From positions 1-64,000 of the forward strand of contig CAIQQO010000235.1 of NCBI GenBank assembly GCA_903873965.1: a DNA stretch of 64,000 nt, given 5' to 3'. The notes under the pieces were generated by a model. It searched no databases and was not told the origin of the DNA. It saw only the letters and a list, made by a program, of their open reading frames with translations. Every line of letters starts with the position of its first letter. The first letter of the stretch is position 1. Of the stretch, positions 51,661-61,952 are shown piece by piece. The translations under genes were made by a program, and so were the position numbers. This DNA is from an uncultured bacterium (lineage in GTDB: Bacteria; Chloroflexota; Anaerolineae; J036; Brachytrichaceae).

Positions 51661-54117
51661 ATGGGCGTATTCGATCAGTTAATTTCGATTTATTCTTTTA
51701 GCTATTACAGTGGTCTACTGCTGACAGTTGCGTTATTTGGCATAGTTGCCGCAGCAACTGCCTGGCAGCGCCGACGCGTGCCTGGCGCCCGTTATCTTGC
51801 CCTGATGGAACTGGCTGGCGCCATCTGGGCGTCTGCTATTATCTTTGAAACGGCAGCAACCACAGCTCAGCTAAAGTTCATCTGGATGGTGCTTGCATAC
51901 CCTGGCATGTCCACTGTGCCGGTCTTTTTTCTCTTGTTCGTGCTGGAATTCACCCGGCGCGGACACGTTCTCTCGCCAACTGTCATTTTCTTGTTGTTTG
52001 CGGTGCCCATTGTACTGGTGGTGGCTGCCGTGACCAACGAGTGGCATCATCTTTTATGGCAATCCATCACTGTGAATCCAACAACGCACCAAGGCGTCTA
52101 TGTCTATGGCCCGTTGCTGATCATCCTCCTGCTATTAGTGTATGCCACGGTTTCAACAGGACTCTTTATCCTGTTTCGTTCGCGTGATGACGCCCTTAAT
52201 AGAGCAGGCCCTTTAACACTCCCGGAGTCTGTTTTGCGTGATGCGAAGCGTCCGGAAGTGTCAACAGGAGGCGAACGCACGCAGCGCGCGTCGTCACGAC
52301 AGGTTTGGCTGCTGATAGCACTCACTTTTGTCACGCTGCTGTCGGTCACGCTCTATGTTGCCGGTGTCAATCCAGTTCCTGGCGAGGATTGGAGCCCGAT
52401 GGGATTCGGCATATCGGGAGTGTGCCTGGTCTGGGCGATGCTTAGCGGGCGCATCTTTAACCTGTTACCCGTCGCGCGCGCCCAGCTTGTCGACAGCATG
52501 TCCGATGGCATTATCGTGACCGACCTGAACGACGAGATCGTGGATGTTAATCCGGCCGCCACGCATTTGCTGAACGTAGCGCGCCATACGGTCATCGGCA
52601 TGCCCGTGGACGAGATGATGGCTCGATGGCCGGGGCTGGACAAGCGCGCGGGCGGGTTGTTGACGGTGCAAACCACATCCGCACAAGGGGCGGTGGAGAA
52701 CAGCTACATCGATGTCAGTATAGCGCCGGTGCTTGACCGACGGCGTCACCAGATTGGACACATGCTGGTGCTGCGCGATATCACTGCACGGCGCAAGACA
52801 GAACACGATTTGCATCGCGAACACGAGTTCACGCGCGTGTTGCTGGATAACCTTGTGGATGGCGTGATCGGATGCGACGCCGAAGGTATGCTGGTGCTGT
52901 TTAACCATACCGCCCGTGAGTGGTTTGGTCAGGATGTTTCCCGCATCAGCCCAGAGCGCTGGCGCGCTGCAGGGGAGGAGCCGCTGGTCGTCCCATCGCC
53001 CAGTCAGGACACCTTGTATGCTGAAGATGGCGTCACGCCCCTCACCATCGTGCAGGAGCCTCTGTATCGCGCCTTTCATGGTGAGCGGTTTTCCGAGGTG
53101 GGCATGTCCATACATACCCACGATCAGCCGACACGTTATGTAAAGGCATCAGGCGGCCCGTTTTATGATGTCAGTGGCACCAGGCTGGGCGCGGTGGTGA
53201 CGATGGAGGATGTCACTGCCACCAAGCGCGCCACCGAAGCCCTGTTGTACGAACAGTATCTCATGCGCGTGCTGCTCGATAACGTTCCTGACATAATCTA
53301 TTTCAAAGATACGGCGTCGCGTTTTATCCGAGTGAATAAGGCGGTTGCTGCACGATTCGGGCTATCCGATTCTGCGGAGGCTATTGGCAAGACGCTATTT
53401 GATTTAGTGATGCCCAACACGGCGCAACGCGCGCAGGATGATGAAGAACAGGTGATGCGTACAGGCGAGAGCATCATCGCCAAAGAAGAAACCTTGGAGC
53501 GTGAGGGCCAGCCTGTTGCATGGGTGTCGACAACCAAGATGCCCTTAAGGGATCAGGGCGGCAATATCATTGGCACTGTAGGCATTTCGCACGATATTAC
53601 TGAGCGTAAGTGGGTTGAAGATAATCTGCGCTATGTCAGCGTTCATGATGCGCTGACCGGTTTGTATAACCGCGCCTACTTCGACCAGACTTGCCGCACG
53701 CTGACGCAGGAAACCGACTTTCCGCTGAGCACGGTCATTATCGATATTGATGGCATGAAGGCGGTGAATGATACTTATGGTCATGCTGCAGGCGATGAAT
53801 TACTGCGTCGGGCAGCGGTCGTATTGCGCAGTGCATTTCGCGGTGATGATATAGTCGCGCGTATCGGGGGTGACGAGTTTGCTGTGCTGCTACCGCACAC
53901 TGATAGTGAGTCGGCGACGGCGGTTGTGGAACGCTTGAAGCACAAGCTGATGGAACACAATGCCTTGTATGCCGGCGCTGTGCTCAACCTTTCGACCGGT
54001 GTAGCTACTGCCCACGTGCCTGAAGACTTGACGGCGACGCTCTTCTCTGCCGATGAGAAAATGTATCGCAACAAGACGCGGCGGCGGAATAAGGCCCAGG
54101 GCGTGGCCGGAAGATAG
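51661..54117 (+). CDS. 7TM-PAS-PAS-GGDEF diguanylate cyclase
   Basis: About 818 residues. Seven to eight membrane helices in the first ~260 residues resemble the N-terminal 7TM sensor of histidine kinases. Three PAS-like blocks follow (SMSDGIIVTDLNDEIVDVNP; LVDGVIGCDAEGMLVLFN; DNVPDIIYFKDTASRFIRVN). The GGDEF domain has ARIGGDEFAVLL with an R-G-D-D I-site five residues earlier, so it should make cyclic di-GMP under feedback control. No EAL domain. The ATG at 51661 starts the first membrane segment region; a longer in-frame start lacks support. The next gene follows by 17 bp, suggesting co-transcription. Confidence 0.9.
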   Translation: MGVFDQLISIYSFSYYSGLLLTVALFGIVAAATAWQRRRVPGARYLALMELAGAIWASAIIFETAATTAQLKFIWMVLAYPGMSTVPVFFLLFVLEFTRRGHVLSPTVIFLLFAVPIVLVVAAVTNEWHHLLWQSITVNPTTHQGVYVYGPLLIILLLLVYATVSTGLFILFRSRDDALNRAGPLTLPESVLRDAKRPEVSTGGERTQRASSRQVWLLIALTFVTLLSVTLYVAGVNPVPGEDWSPMGFGISGVCLVWAMLSGRIFNLLPVARAQLVDSMSDGIIVTDLNDEIVDVNPAATHLLNVARHTVIGMPVDEMMARWPGLDKRAGGLLTVQTTSAQGAVENSYIDVSIAPVLDRRRHQIGHMLVLRDITARRKTEHDLHREHEFTRVLLDNLVDGVIGCDAEGMLVLFNHTAREWFGQDVSRISPERWRAAGEEPLVVPSPSQDTLYAEDGVTPLTIVQEPLYRAFHGERFSEVGMSIHTHDQPTRYVKASGGPFYDVSGTRLGAVVTMEDVTATKRATEALLYEQYLMRVLLDNVPDIIYFKDTASRFIRVNKAVAARFGLSDSAEAIGKTLFDLVMPNTAQRAQDDEEQVMRTGESIIAKEETLEREGQPVAWVSTTKMPLRDQGGNIIGTVGISHDITERKWVEDNLRYVSVHDALTGLYNRAYFDQTCRTLTQETDFPLSTVIIDIDGMKAVNDTYGHAAGDELLRRAAVVLRSAFRGDDIVARIGGDEFAVLLPHTDSESATAVVERLKHKLMEHNALYAGAVLNLSTGVATAHVPEDLTATLFSADEKMYRNKTRRRNKAQGVAGR

Positions 54118-54134
54118 GTGGAGGAGATTGGAGA

Positions 54135-55733
54135 ATGGAGCAAAAACGTGGTGGTGCGCACATCCTGCTACGCGCATTGATCGTTCTGTTGAGCGTTATC
54201 ACCGTATTTGGTGCTGCGGTAGCGATTGCTGTTGTACTGTTTGAGCAAAAATACGCCACGTTGATCTATCCTGGCATCACTATCGGCAGCTTCAATGTGG
54301 GTGATATGACGCCTGCTGAGGCTGAGGTCAGTGTGCAGGCGCACTACGATCGTATGCTGGGTGTGATCAACTATGGCAACAGTACGAAGTGGTTTGCCAC
54401 ATGGCCTGCTCTAGGCATTCGGGTTAATGCACGCGAGGCTGTGCAACAGGCATTTAACATCGGGCGGCAAGGCAATCCTCAGCAGCGACTGGCTGCATGG
54501 CGATCCCGCGCCACCATCATCGTCACATTTTCCTACGATGCCGCGATGGCACGCAAGACATTGGAACAACATCGCGTTGATGTGGCCGTGGCACCGCAAA
54601 GCGCGCGTGTTGTGCTGGCCGATGGCGCAGCCATAGTGCAGCAGGGCGTGCCTGGACTGGATCTCGACCCGGAAGCTACGTTGAGCGATAGCTATGCTCG
54701 GTTGCTGCGTGAAGAACCGGTCACAGTGCAGACGCAAGCCGTGGCGCCAATCGACAACGGCGCGCGCGAGGCGGCGAATCAGTTGAACCTGTGGCTGCAA
54801 CACCCGCTGACGCTGACGATGTGGTGGGACAGCCATTGGATCACGCGCTCCATCGCGCCAGTTGAGCGCATGAGTTGGGTCTCGGTGGGCGCCAAAGCAA
54901 CCCGGAATTCCGTTGGTGATGAGCGACTGTTGCCCGTGCTTCACGCGCAAGGCATTCACGACACGCTGGAACAGGTCAATGCCGACATCAACCCCGCTGC
55001 CGCCATGCGGGTAGATGAGGTAACGGCCATGGTACTCGACGCGATCGCGAAATCTGAACCGACGGTGTGGTTCGTGGTGCCGCATGGCGATGTTCGCTAC
55101 ACGATCAAGCGCGGCGACACCTTCGATAGCATTGGCGATGCCTTTGGCATGCCGACGGCGCTGACTATCAGCGCCAATCCGGACTTGTGGGCGCAAGGTG
55201 GTTTTGTCGCTGGGCAGCAGATTACGATCCCGGCGCAAAGCGTGATGATGCCTGTGCCGATCACGCCAGACAATCAGCAGCGTATCGAAGTGGACTTGAC
55301 ACATCAGCGTCTGACGGCATTCGATCGTGGGGCAGCTGTGCTGTCAACGTCGATATCATCGGGGATACCCAAGTGGCGCACACTCATCGGCGTTTTTCAG
55401 GTGCAGGAGAAAGTGGATGACGCAGTTAATAAACTGGCGCACATTACCATGCCCAATTGGTTGAGCATTTACGACATTGGCGAACCGGGCAACAGCCTGA
55501 CCAACGGTATTCATGCGTTGCCGGAACTGGGCGGCGGGCGTCGGTTATGGGCGGGCTATCTTGGGCATCCGGTATCGTTTGGATGTGTCGTGATGGACAT
55601 CAAAGAGGCGGCGTGGTTGTACCAGTGGGTGAAACTTGGCACGCCAGTGCTGATCTATGGTCAGACGCCGCCGACCGAGTTGAACTACGATGACTTGATT
55701 GAAGCCAGAGATAAGACCGAGCAGAAGCCATGA
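54135..55733 (+). CDS. LysM and YkuD L,D-transpeptidase-like protein
   Basis: A 532-residue envelope protein. One N-terminal membrane anchor is followed by a PG-binding/VanW-like region (GDMTPAEAEVSVQAHYDRML), a LysM domain (YTIKRGDTFDSIGDAFGMP to GQQITIPAQ) and a YkuD domain. The catalytic Cys484 is in PVSFGCVVMD; the usual motif is SHGC, so the His before Gly-Cys is Phe482. The earlier conserved His is present (NGIHALP, His460). Activity may be reduced or altered. YkuD enzymes cross-link peptidoglycan at 3-3 positions. GGAGATTGGAGA lies before the ATG. It ends 8 bp from the convergent selB. Confidence 0.85.
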   Translation: MEQKRGGAHILLRALIVLLSVITVFGAAVAIAVVLFEQKYATLIYPGITIGSFNVGDMTPAEAEVSVQAHYDRMLGVINYGNSTKWFATWPALGIRVNAREAVQQAFNIGRQGNPQQRLAAWRSRATIIVTFSYDAAMARKTLEQHRVDVAVAPQSARVVLADGAAIVQQGVPGLDLDPEATLSDSYARLLREEPVTVQTQAVAPIDNGAREAANQLNLWLQHPLTLTMWWDSHWITRSIAPVERMSWVSVGAKATRNSVGDERLLPVLHAQGIHDTLEQVNADINPAAAMRVDEVTAMVLDAIAKSEPTVWFVVPHGDVRYTIKRGDTFDSIGDAFGMPTALTISANPDLWAQGGFVAGQQITIPAQSVMMPVPITPDNQQRIEVDLTHQRLTAFDRGAAVLSTSISSGIPKWRTLIGVFQVQEKVDDAVNKLAHITMPNWLSIYDIGEPGNSLTNGIHALPELGGGRRLWAGYLGHPVSFGCVVMDIKEAAWLYQWVKLGTPVLIYGQTPPTELNYDDLIEARDKTEQKP

Positions 55734-55741
55734 CGCCATCG

Positions 55742-57661
55742 TCATTTTAATATGCGCGCGTCGCCGACCCGCTTAGTCACGCCGATCTCGTCGAGGTGTT
55801 CGAGCAGCCCCAGCGCATATTTGCGCGAGGTGCCAAAGGCGTCGCGCAGCTGGGCTGCCGTAACAGTGCCGTCTTTTTTGATGATCTCGCGCACCTGTGA
55901 CACAGCGTCGGTATACGTAGCAGTGAGAAAAACCACATCCGGCTTTACCTGTACCAGCTTGTGTAATCGCAGCAGCGCTTCATACACCGCATCACCCACC
56001 GCGGCGCGACACTCTTTCACGGATGGCGTGTTGTAAGGGCGAGCGCCAAAGTCGGCCAGCAGCTGATCCACGGCTGCTTGCTGGGTAGGATTGAAACGGA
56101 TTGTGTGGATAGAAGTGCGCACGGTTTCGCCATCATCGACCAGGCGTACGGGTGTATTTACGTTCGCAAAGTGAAGGAGTGCGTTGAACACGCGCGGTGT
56201 TAGCCCCAGTTGGCTGCGCAGCGACTCGCGCTGCATGCCCGGCGCGAGCGGTTGTGCTTCGTGGAACGTCCCGGTGATCTGCACAGCCTTATCCAGCCTT
56301 GCCTGCCATGTAACGTGCATGGCGATCACCTCATCGATTTGTGCGATCACTTCCTGCGCGCTCAGATCTGCCAGTGCCGCGTCGGCTTCGGCGTCGTCAA
56401 GACCGGATTGGCGGGTGCATTCGGCGCGGGTGGTGAAACCGAGTTGTAGCAGCACTTTTTCAATGCGCTGTTTTGGTGTGCCGCGCTGCATCGCCTCCAG
56501 CCGCGCCAGCACGGTGGCGTCGGCGGCGCCCGCATGACGGCGGTAGAGATACGGAGGATGCACATCGACGATGACGCCGCCGCCGAGGGTGATGGACGGA
56601 GAGGGCAGACGCACGATAAAGCGATCGCCATTGGCTACCGCGATGGCGCCAGTGAGTTCTAGTTGTGCCCAGCTCGACGCGCCGGCGGCCAACTCATTGC
56701 TGGTCAACAAGCGCACGCGTGCGATACGTTCGGTCGTGCCGCAGAATATCTTCACTTCGGTGTTGTGTCTCAGCGCGGTGCGCTGGTAAGGTGCGCCGAG
56801 TACTTCCAGTTGCACATCCAACAGTTCAGTAGACCGGAGTGTCTGTCCTCCTGCTGGTACGATAACACTGCCGCGCGCAGCTTGCTCCACCGTGATGCCG
56901 CTCAGGTTCATCGCTACACGACTTCCGGGGGCAGCCGTGTCGATTTTCTGGCGGTGGGTTTGTAGTCCGCGAATGCGTGCAGCAACACCCTCAGGCATAA
57001 CTTCAACTTCATCGCCGACCGAGAAAGAGCCGTTAATTAAGGTGCCCGTGACGACCGTGCCGAATCCCGGCATCGAGAAGACGCGGTCGATCGGCAGGCG
57101 TGGGCGTGCTAGATCGCGCCTGTCCAGTGCGCCGCTTTCGCGCAGCTGGCGCGTCTCGGCTAGAGCGTTGTGCAATGTGGCGACCAGTTGATCCAGCCCT
57201 TGTCCATGGCGGGCGCTTACTGGCACGATGGGCGCGCCGGCCAGCGATGTCCCTGCCAGAAGCGCCTCGATGTCGGCGCTGACCAGCTCTGGCCATTCCG
57301 GGCTGGGCGACAGATCGAGCTTGGTAAGGGCAACGACGGCGCGCGGGACGCGTAGTAGCGTGAGGATGGCGAGATGCTCGCGTGTTTGAGGCATCGGGCC
57401 CTCATCTGCCGCAATGACGAGTAGCGCCAGATCAATGCCTCCAACGCCGGCAAGCATATTTTCGATGAAGTCGATATGACCGGGCACGTCAACAATGCCC
57501 ACCGACTGGCCATCGGGCAGCGTCATCCATGCGAAGCCGAGGTCGATCGTCATCTCGCGCGCCTGTTCTTCGCGTAGTCGGTCTGGGTTGATGCCAGTCA
57601 GCGCGCGAACGAGTGTGGACTTGCCATGGTCGACGTGACCGGCTGTGGCTATGACAAACAT
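55742..57661 (-). CDS. selB: Selenocysteine-specific elongation factor SelB
   Basis: A 639-residue translation factor. The G domain has G1 GHVDHGKST, G3 DVPGH and G4 TKLD in place of NKxD. Domains II and III follow (FSMPGFGTVVTGTLI), and the C-terminal ~270 residues contain the tandem winged helices that bind the SECIS element (TPKQRIEKVLLQLG to EHLDEIGVTKRVG). It delivers Sec-tRNA to UGA codons. No selA, selD, selC or clear selenoprotein is in the window. AGGTG stands six bases before the ATG at 57661; two earlier in-frame starts are less likely. Confidence 0.93.
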   Translation of the reverse strand: MFVIATAGHVDHGKSTLVRALTGINPDRLREEQAREMTIDLGFAWMTLPDGQSVGIVDVPGHIDFIENMLAGVGGIDLALLVIAADEGPMPQTREHLAILTLLRVPRAVVALTKLDLSPSPEWPELVSADIEALLAGTSLAGAPIVPVSARHGQGLDQLVATLHNALAETRQLRESGALDRRDLARPRLPIDRVFSMPGFGTVVTGTLINGSFSVGDEVEVMPEGVAARIRGLQTHRQKIDTAAPGSRVAMNLSGITVEQAARGSVIVPAGGQTLRSTELLDVQLEVLGAPYQRTALRHNTEVKIFCGTTERIARVRLLTSNELAAGASSWAQLELTGAIAVANGDRFIVRLPSPSITLGGGVIVDVHPPYLYRRHAGAADATVLARLEAMQRGTPKQRIEKVLLQLGFTTRAECTRQSGLDDAEADAALADLSAQEVIAQIDEVIAMHVTWQARLDKAVQITGTFHEAQPLAPGMQRESLRSQLGLTPRVFNALLHFANVNTPVRLVDDGETVRTSIHTIRFNPTQQAAVDQLLADFGARPYNTPSVKECRAAVGDAVYEALLRLHKLVQVKPDVVFLTATYTDAVSQVREIIKKDGTVTAAQLRDAFGTSRKYALGLLEHLDEIGVTKRVGDARILK

Positions 57662-57699
57662 TGACATCACCTACTCACGTTTCGCGCATCTCGCAAATG

Positions 57700-58995
57700 T
57701 CATTGGACAAGGTCTTCGTCAATGCCGGCTATGTCGTCCATATCGCTGCCACCGGCCTTGATCAAACCAGCTTCAGTGCTTTTCTTGCGGCGCTGACGGC
57801 GCGATAGCTTGGTTTCGGAAGGCATATTGATGCGGGCGCGGTCGATCAACTGGCCGCTCTGCGACAGCCATTCACGTCCTGCCATGGCATATGCCTTGGC
57901 GAAGGACTCCAGGATTTCGTACAACGGCGTTACCTGTGGCAGGTAGGTGGGCAGTTCCTCTTCGATCGAACTGATGCGTGGTTCGTAATCCGCAATGCGC
58001 CTGTCGCGTTCGAACCACTTCTCTTCCTGCGAAACCGCGAAACCCTTCCAGTCTTTTTCCATGGTGTCACGGAACTCATCGGCCTGTCGTCTGCCGCGCG
58101 CTTCAGCATCGCGCTGGATTTCCACTACCTCGTTCAAACGGACATCCATGCGTGCCTGGATTTCGGGCAGCTCTGCCACTGCGCGGCGCACTTCTTCGCG
58201 CATTTGGATAAATCCGGTCGTCTGACTTTGTAGATCAGTCAGTCGTTCTTTGATGCGTTCCACGATCTCGCCGTACTCGGAGAACTGGCGCTCACGCCGG
58301 ATATCGGCAATGCGCTGGCTCTCGATCACCTGGTTTTGCGCTTCGAGCAGGCGGGCGGCTTCTTCGATTTCGGTCTGCTTGCGCCGCACAGCTTCGTCTA
58401 GCATCAATAACTGCGGAGGGAACTGGTCAATCCGTTTGCGCAGGTCGGGTATTTCCTGCTCCAGCGACACGATGCGCTTGTTGTCCTGACGGCGCTGTTC
58501 TTCGAGGTAGGCGATGGCAGCACCCGGTTCGCCCTGATGACGCTGCAGATCGATCACCTGCGCTTGCAGGCGGTTGATCATCTCGTTTAACCGTGCTTCT
58601 TCCTGGCGACGCTGATCAATCTCCTCCGCATAGCGCGCGTATGGTTTAACTTCCTTTTTTGTCTCGTTGAGCTGGCGTACCAGCGCTTCGATTTCGATCT
58701 GGCGGACGCGCGACGATTCACGCTCGTTCTTGGACCGCTGATCCTCAACGCGTTCGATGACGAGGGAGAATTCTGCGCGCATCTGCTCGACCGAAGTTGT
58801 CCAGCCCATTGATTTCTGCACTTGCAGGCGCAGTTCTGCGAGCTGTGTTTCGATGGCCTGGTTATAGCGCGTGCGGGATTCAATCTCGCGTGTCAGTGAT
58901 TCGACGCGTTCCTGCAACTGCAGGATCATGGCGCGGTCTTTACGCCGTTCTTCGTCGACGTATTGAACAATTTGGTTAAGTTGGTTGATATCCAT
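57700..58995 (-). CDS. Long coiled-coil protein of unknown function
   Basis: A 431-residue acidic/basic alternating protein, almost entirely heptad-rich from residue 1 to about 330 (DEERRKDRAMILQLQERV, EARLNEMINRLQAQVIDLQ). A short non-coil region (ELPTYLPQVTPLYEILES) and a basic tail (SETKLSRRQRRKKS) follow. No signal peptide or membrane helix. It may be a structural or scaffold protein; no family is recognised. It lies upstream of selB on the same strand with a 38-bp gap, and is divergent from guaA. The tail could bind nucleic acid (inference). Confidence 0.8.
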   Translation of the reverse strand: MDINQLNQIVQYVDEERRKDRAMILQLQERVESLTREIESRTRYNQAIETQLAELRLQVQKSMGWTTSVEQMRAEFSLVIERVEDQRSKNERESSRVRQIEIEALVRQLNETKKEVKPYARYAEEIDQRRQEEARLNEMINRLQAQVIDLQRHQGEPGAAIAYLEEQRRQDNKRIVSLEQEIPDLRKRIDQFPPQLLMLDEAVRRKQTEIEEAARLLEAQNQVIESQRIADIRRERQFSEYGEIVERIKERLTDLQSQTTGFIQMREEVRRAVAELPEIQARMDVRLNEVVEIQRDAEARGRRQADEFRDTMEKDWKGFAVSQEEKWFERDRRIADYEPRISSIEEELPTYLPQVTPLYEILESFAKAYAMAGREWLSQSGQLIDRARINMPSETKLSRRQRRKKSTEAGLIKAGGSDMDDIAGIDEDLVQ

Positions 58996-59089
58996 TCGTT
59001 AATTGTCTGGCGCGGGCACACCCAAGGTGACCTGCGCGCCGCGTGTCCTTTACGCACTACTTGCGTGCGATAGCTGATTATCCTCCCTT

Positions 59090-59095
59090 TATAAT
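59090..59095 (+). promoter_or_regulatory. -10 box of guaA, leaderless type
   Basis: TATAAT, 6 nt upstream of the ATG at 59102; no Shine-Dalgarno. The clearest case of this class in the window. Confidence 0.6.
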
Positions 59096-59101
59096 CGATT
59101 T

Positions 59102-60673
59102 ATGCACACCCACCCCGATCGCATTGCGATCCTCGATTTCGGATCACAGTATTCTCAACTTATCGCGCGCCGCGTGCGCGAGGCTAATGTTTATTGCGAG
59201 TTGTTCCCATGGGACGCGCCGCCTGAAAAAGTGCAGGCGTTGCAACCCACTGGCATCATTCTGTCGGGCGGTCCGAACAGCGTGTACGACCCAGGCGCAC
59301 CGTCGCTGGGCGATTACGTGTTGCAGGTTGGCGCGCCCGTCCTAGGTATATGTTATGGCATGCAGTTGTTGGCGCGCGCGTGCGGCGGTGTCGTCGCGCC
59401 CTCGTCACATCGTGAGTATGGACAAACGAGCATCGAAATTCAGCCTTCACGTCTATGGGCTGCTAATGTGCCGCAAGCGTTGTCCGTGTGGATGTCGCAC
59501 GGTGACCGCGTCGATCAAGTCCCTGCGGGCTTTCACACTATTGCGCACAGCGCCAATACGCCGATTGCAGGCATGGCTGATGAGGCGCGCGGCATCTATG
59601 CCATACAGTTCCATCCCGAAGTGAACCACACGCAACATGGACGCGACATCATTGACCAGTTCCTGCATCAGGTATGCGGGTGCGGATCATCATGGACGTC
59701 GGCTGGCATCATCGACGAAAGCATCGCCCGCATTCGGGCGCAGGTAGGCACCCGTCCGGTTATCTGCGGGCTGTCTGGCGGCGTGGATTCTTCGGTCACT
59801 GCTGCTCTGGTGCATCGCGCCGTGGGCGACCAGTTGACGTGCGTCTTTGTCGACACCGGTCTGCTGCGCAAGGGCGAGGGCGAGCAGGTGATTGAAACCT
59901 TTCAGCGCGAGCAGGGCATTCGGTTGGTGGCGGTCGATGCGAGCGAAGATTTCCTTGAAGTATTGCAGGGCGTTACCGACCCGGAGGAAAAACGCAAGCG
60001 CATTGGCGAGAAATTCGTTAGGATCTTCGAAGCGCAGATTGCGGGACTGGGCATCCAGCCGGCGGTGACGAACTCAAAAACGGTTCTGCTGGCGCAGGGC
60101 ACGCTATACCCCGATGTGATCGAATCGCGCGGGCCGGAACGGCAGGCGGCTGCTAAAATCAAGACGCACCATAACGTTGGTGGATTGCCCAAAGACATGC
60201 AGTTTGAACTGCTCGAACCGTTGCGTTTTCTGTTCAAGGACGAAGCGCGTGCCGTAGGTAGTGCGCTTGGTCTGCCCGATTCGATCGTGTGGCGCCAGCC
60301 TTTTCCAGGGCCAGGGTTGGCTGTGCGCATCCTGGGCGATGTCACGTGGGAACGGTTGGAGCGCCTGCGCGCGGCCGATGCTGTCCTGCAGGAAGAGTTG
60401 CGCCGCGCTGATCTGATGCGCGCAACGTCGCAGTCATTTGCCGTGCTCTTGCCTGTGCGTGCAGTGGGTGTTATGGGAGATGGCCGCACGTATAGCGAGG
60501 TCATCGCTATACGCGCCGTCACGACTGACGATTTTATGACCGCCGACTGGGCGCGTATCCCGTATGAGGTGCTGGCTCGTATCAGCAGTCGCATCGTTAA
60601 CGAAGTGCACGGCATCAACCGTGTCACTTATGACATCACGACCAAACCGCCTGCAACAATTGAATGGGAATAG
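59102..60673 (+). CDS. guaA: GMP synthase (glutamine-hydrolysing)
   Basis: A 523-residue enzyme converting XMP to GMP. The N-terminal glutamine amidotransferase has [11 protein letters not shown], the nucleophilic Cys in [10 protein letters not shown], and [10 protein letters not shown] for the His-Glu pair. The ATP-pyrophosphatase has the P-loop LSGGVDSSV. The C-terminal dimerization domain ends in PPATIEWE, the usual terminus. Length is standard. It is monocistronic with a predicted leaderless start. Confidence 0.97.
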   Translation: MHTHPDRIAILDFGSQYSQLIARRVREANVYCELFPWDAPPEKVQALQPTGIILSGGPNSVYDPGAPSLGDYVLQVGAPVLGICYGMQLLARACGGVVAPSSHREYGQTSIEIQPSRLWAANVPQALSVWMSHGDRVDQVPAGFHTIAHSANTPIAGMADEARGIYAIQFHPEVNHTQHGRDIIDQFLHQVCGCGSSWTSAGIIDESIARIRAQVGTRPVICGLSGGVDSSVTAALVHRAVGDQLTCVFVDTGLLRKGEGEQVIETFQREQGIRLVAVDASEDFLEVLQGVTDPEEKRKRIGEKFVRIFEAQIAGLGIQPAVTNSKTVLLAQGTLYPDVIESRGPERQAAAKIKTHHNVGGLPKDMQFELLEPLRFLFKDEARAVGSALGLPDSIVWRQPFPGPGLAVRILGDVTWERLERLRAADAVLQEELRRADLMRATSQSFAVLLPVRAVGVMGDGRTYSEVIAIRAVTTDDFMTADWARIPYEVLARISSRIVNEVHGINRVTYDITTKPPATIEWE

Positions 60674-60761
60674 TCGTAGGTTTTCATAGGACTTCTTGCG
60701 GATGACAACGTCGGCAGGAAGGCTCACAATGTAGTGATAGTCGTATTTACGATAGGAGGTC

Positions 60762-61799
60762 ATGATGGATTTTGGTTCAATTATCAGTCGAGCGATCAAG
60801 ATCACGTGGAACTACAAGGTATTGTGGATCCTGGGTTTTTTGACGGCGTTGGGAGCCGGCGGCGGTAGCGGCGGGGGGGCTAACTTCCCGTCGGGTCAGT
60901 CACTGGGTAATGGGTCTTCGCGCGGCGGCAGCGGCGTGCCGACGTGGATGCAGAACATCATGCGTAACCCCGAACCTTTGCTGGTTGGCGCTGCGGCGTT
61001 GATCTGCATTCTTTTCATCATTGCTCTAGTTTTTGCCATCATCGGCATCATAGCGCGTGGTGGGCTGATTGCTGGCGTTCAACAGATTGAGATGGAAGGC
61101 ACAACCAGCCTCGGCGGAGCATGGAAGGCAGGCGCCAGGCGTTTCTGGCCCATGCTGGGGCTGCATCTGCTGTTGGGAATCCCGGTGGTGATTCTGATTG
61201 TGGTGATTGTTGTGGTCTTTGCGGCCACATTTGGTGGGACGATCGTGGCGGCCATTTCGGCAGGTGGAGGTGATTTCAGCAATAGTGACAGGAGTGCATT
61301 GATGGGCATGCTGGCCGGCGGATTTTCTGTCATCTGTTGCATGATGTGCGTAGCTCTAGTGTATGGATTGGTGACTTCGGCAGTGACGACGTTGGGCGAG
61401 CGCGCCATCATTCTGGAGAACGCTGGGGTTTTCGCGAGTGTTGGTCGGGCATGGCGTTTGCTGCGCGCCAACCTCGGCAATATGATTGTGCTGGCGTTGC
61501 TAATGGGTGCCATCGCGTTTGTTTTCGGTATTGTGAGCAGCACCATCGGTATAGCCCTAATCCTGCCGACAATGTTGCCCATGGTCTTTTCATTCAGCAA
61601 CGGTACAGTACCCGCCATCGGGGTCATCGTTCTTTCAGTGGGCGCCATCTTTGTCGCCATCATTGTTGGCGCGATCGTCAATGCGGTGTTTATTACATTC
61701 AACTCGACGGCGTGGACGCTGGCGTATCGCCAATTCAGCGGCATAGTGCCCGCCATTGTGGCGACAACACCGAGCACGCCATCATTGCCTGTAGCGTGA
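60762..61799 (+). CDS. Multi-pass membrane protein of unknown function
   Basis: A 345-residue protein. An amphipathic start (DFGSIISRAIKITWNYKVLWILGF) is followed by a Gly/Ser-rich loop (~residues 30-60) and about six membrane segments. The pattern resembles bacterial DUF4013/GDPD-membrane-domain-like proteins: RGGLIAGVQQIEMEG and SVGRAWRLLRANLGN are the cytoplasmic amphipathic repeats. Function unknown. AGGAGGTC directly precedes the ATG pair. A perfect 11-bp inverted repeat lies just after the stop. Confidence 0.8.
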   Translation: MMDFGSIISRAIKITWNYKVLWILGFLTALGAGGGSGGGANFPSGQSLGNGSSRGGSGVPTWMQNIMRNPEPLLVGAAALICILFIIALVFAIIGIIARGGLIAGVQQIEMEGTTSLGGAWKAGARRFWPMLGLHLLLGIPVVILIVVIVVVFAATFGGTIVAAISAGGGDFSNSDRSALMGMLAGGFSVICCMMCVALVYGLVTSAVTTLGERAIILENAGVFASVGRAWRLLRANLGNMIVLALLMGAIAFVFGIVSSTIGIALILPTMLPMVFSFSNGTVPAIGVIVLSVGAIFVAIIVGAIVNAVFITFNSTAWTLAYRQFSGIVPAIVATTPSTPSLPVA

Positions 61800-61804
61800 C
61801 GCCG

Positions 61805-61853
61805 TTGCCTTCGCAAGGATGAAGTTGTGTGAGATTGAACCCTGCGAAGGCAA
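61805..61853 (+). terminator. Inverted repeat after the membrane protein gene
   Basis: TTGCCTTCGCA (61805-61815) and TGCGAAGGCAA (61843-61853), a perfect 11-bp stem with a 27-nt loop. No T-run. Confidence 0.5.
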
Positions 61854-61935
61854 TAGCTGTTAGGGTAAGTACTAGCGCGCCTGCGTCTTTTGCAAAGAGA
61901 TTGTGCACAGGGGTTTTATTTTCGCCTGGATGTGC

Positions 61936-61941
61936 TAGAAT
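61936..61941 (+). promoter_or_regulatory. -10 box of the tRNA-Pro gene
   Basis: TAGAAT, 11 nt before the mature 5' end of the tRNA. The -35 is weak. Confidence 0.4.
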
Positions 61942-61952
61942 AAAACCTACGT

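Noticed and set aside
54411-55304. 297-codon minus-strand frame opposite the L,D-transpeptidase gene
   Set aside because: Arg/His-rich composition without domains; the plus strand has LysM and YkuD motifs.
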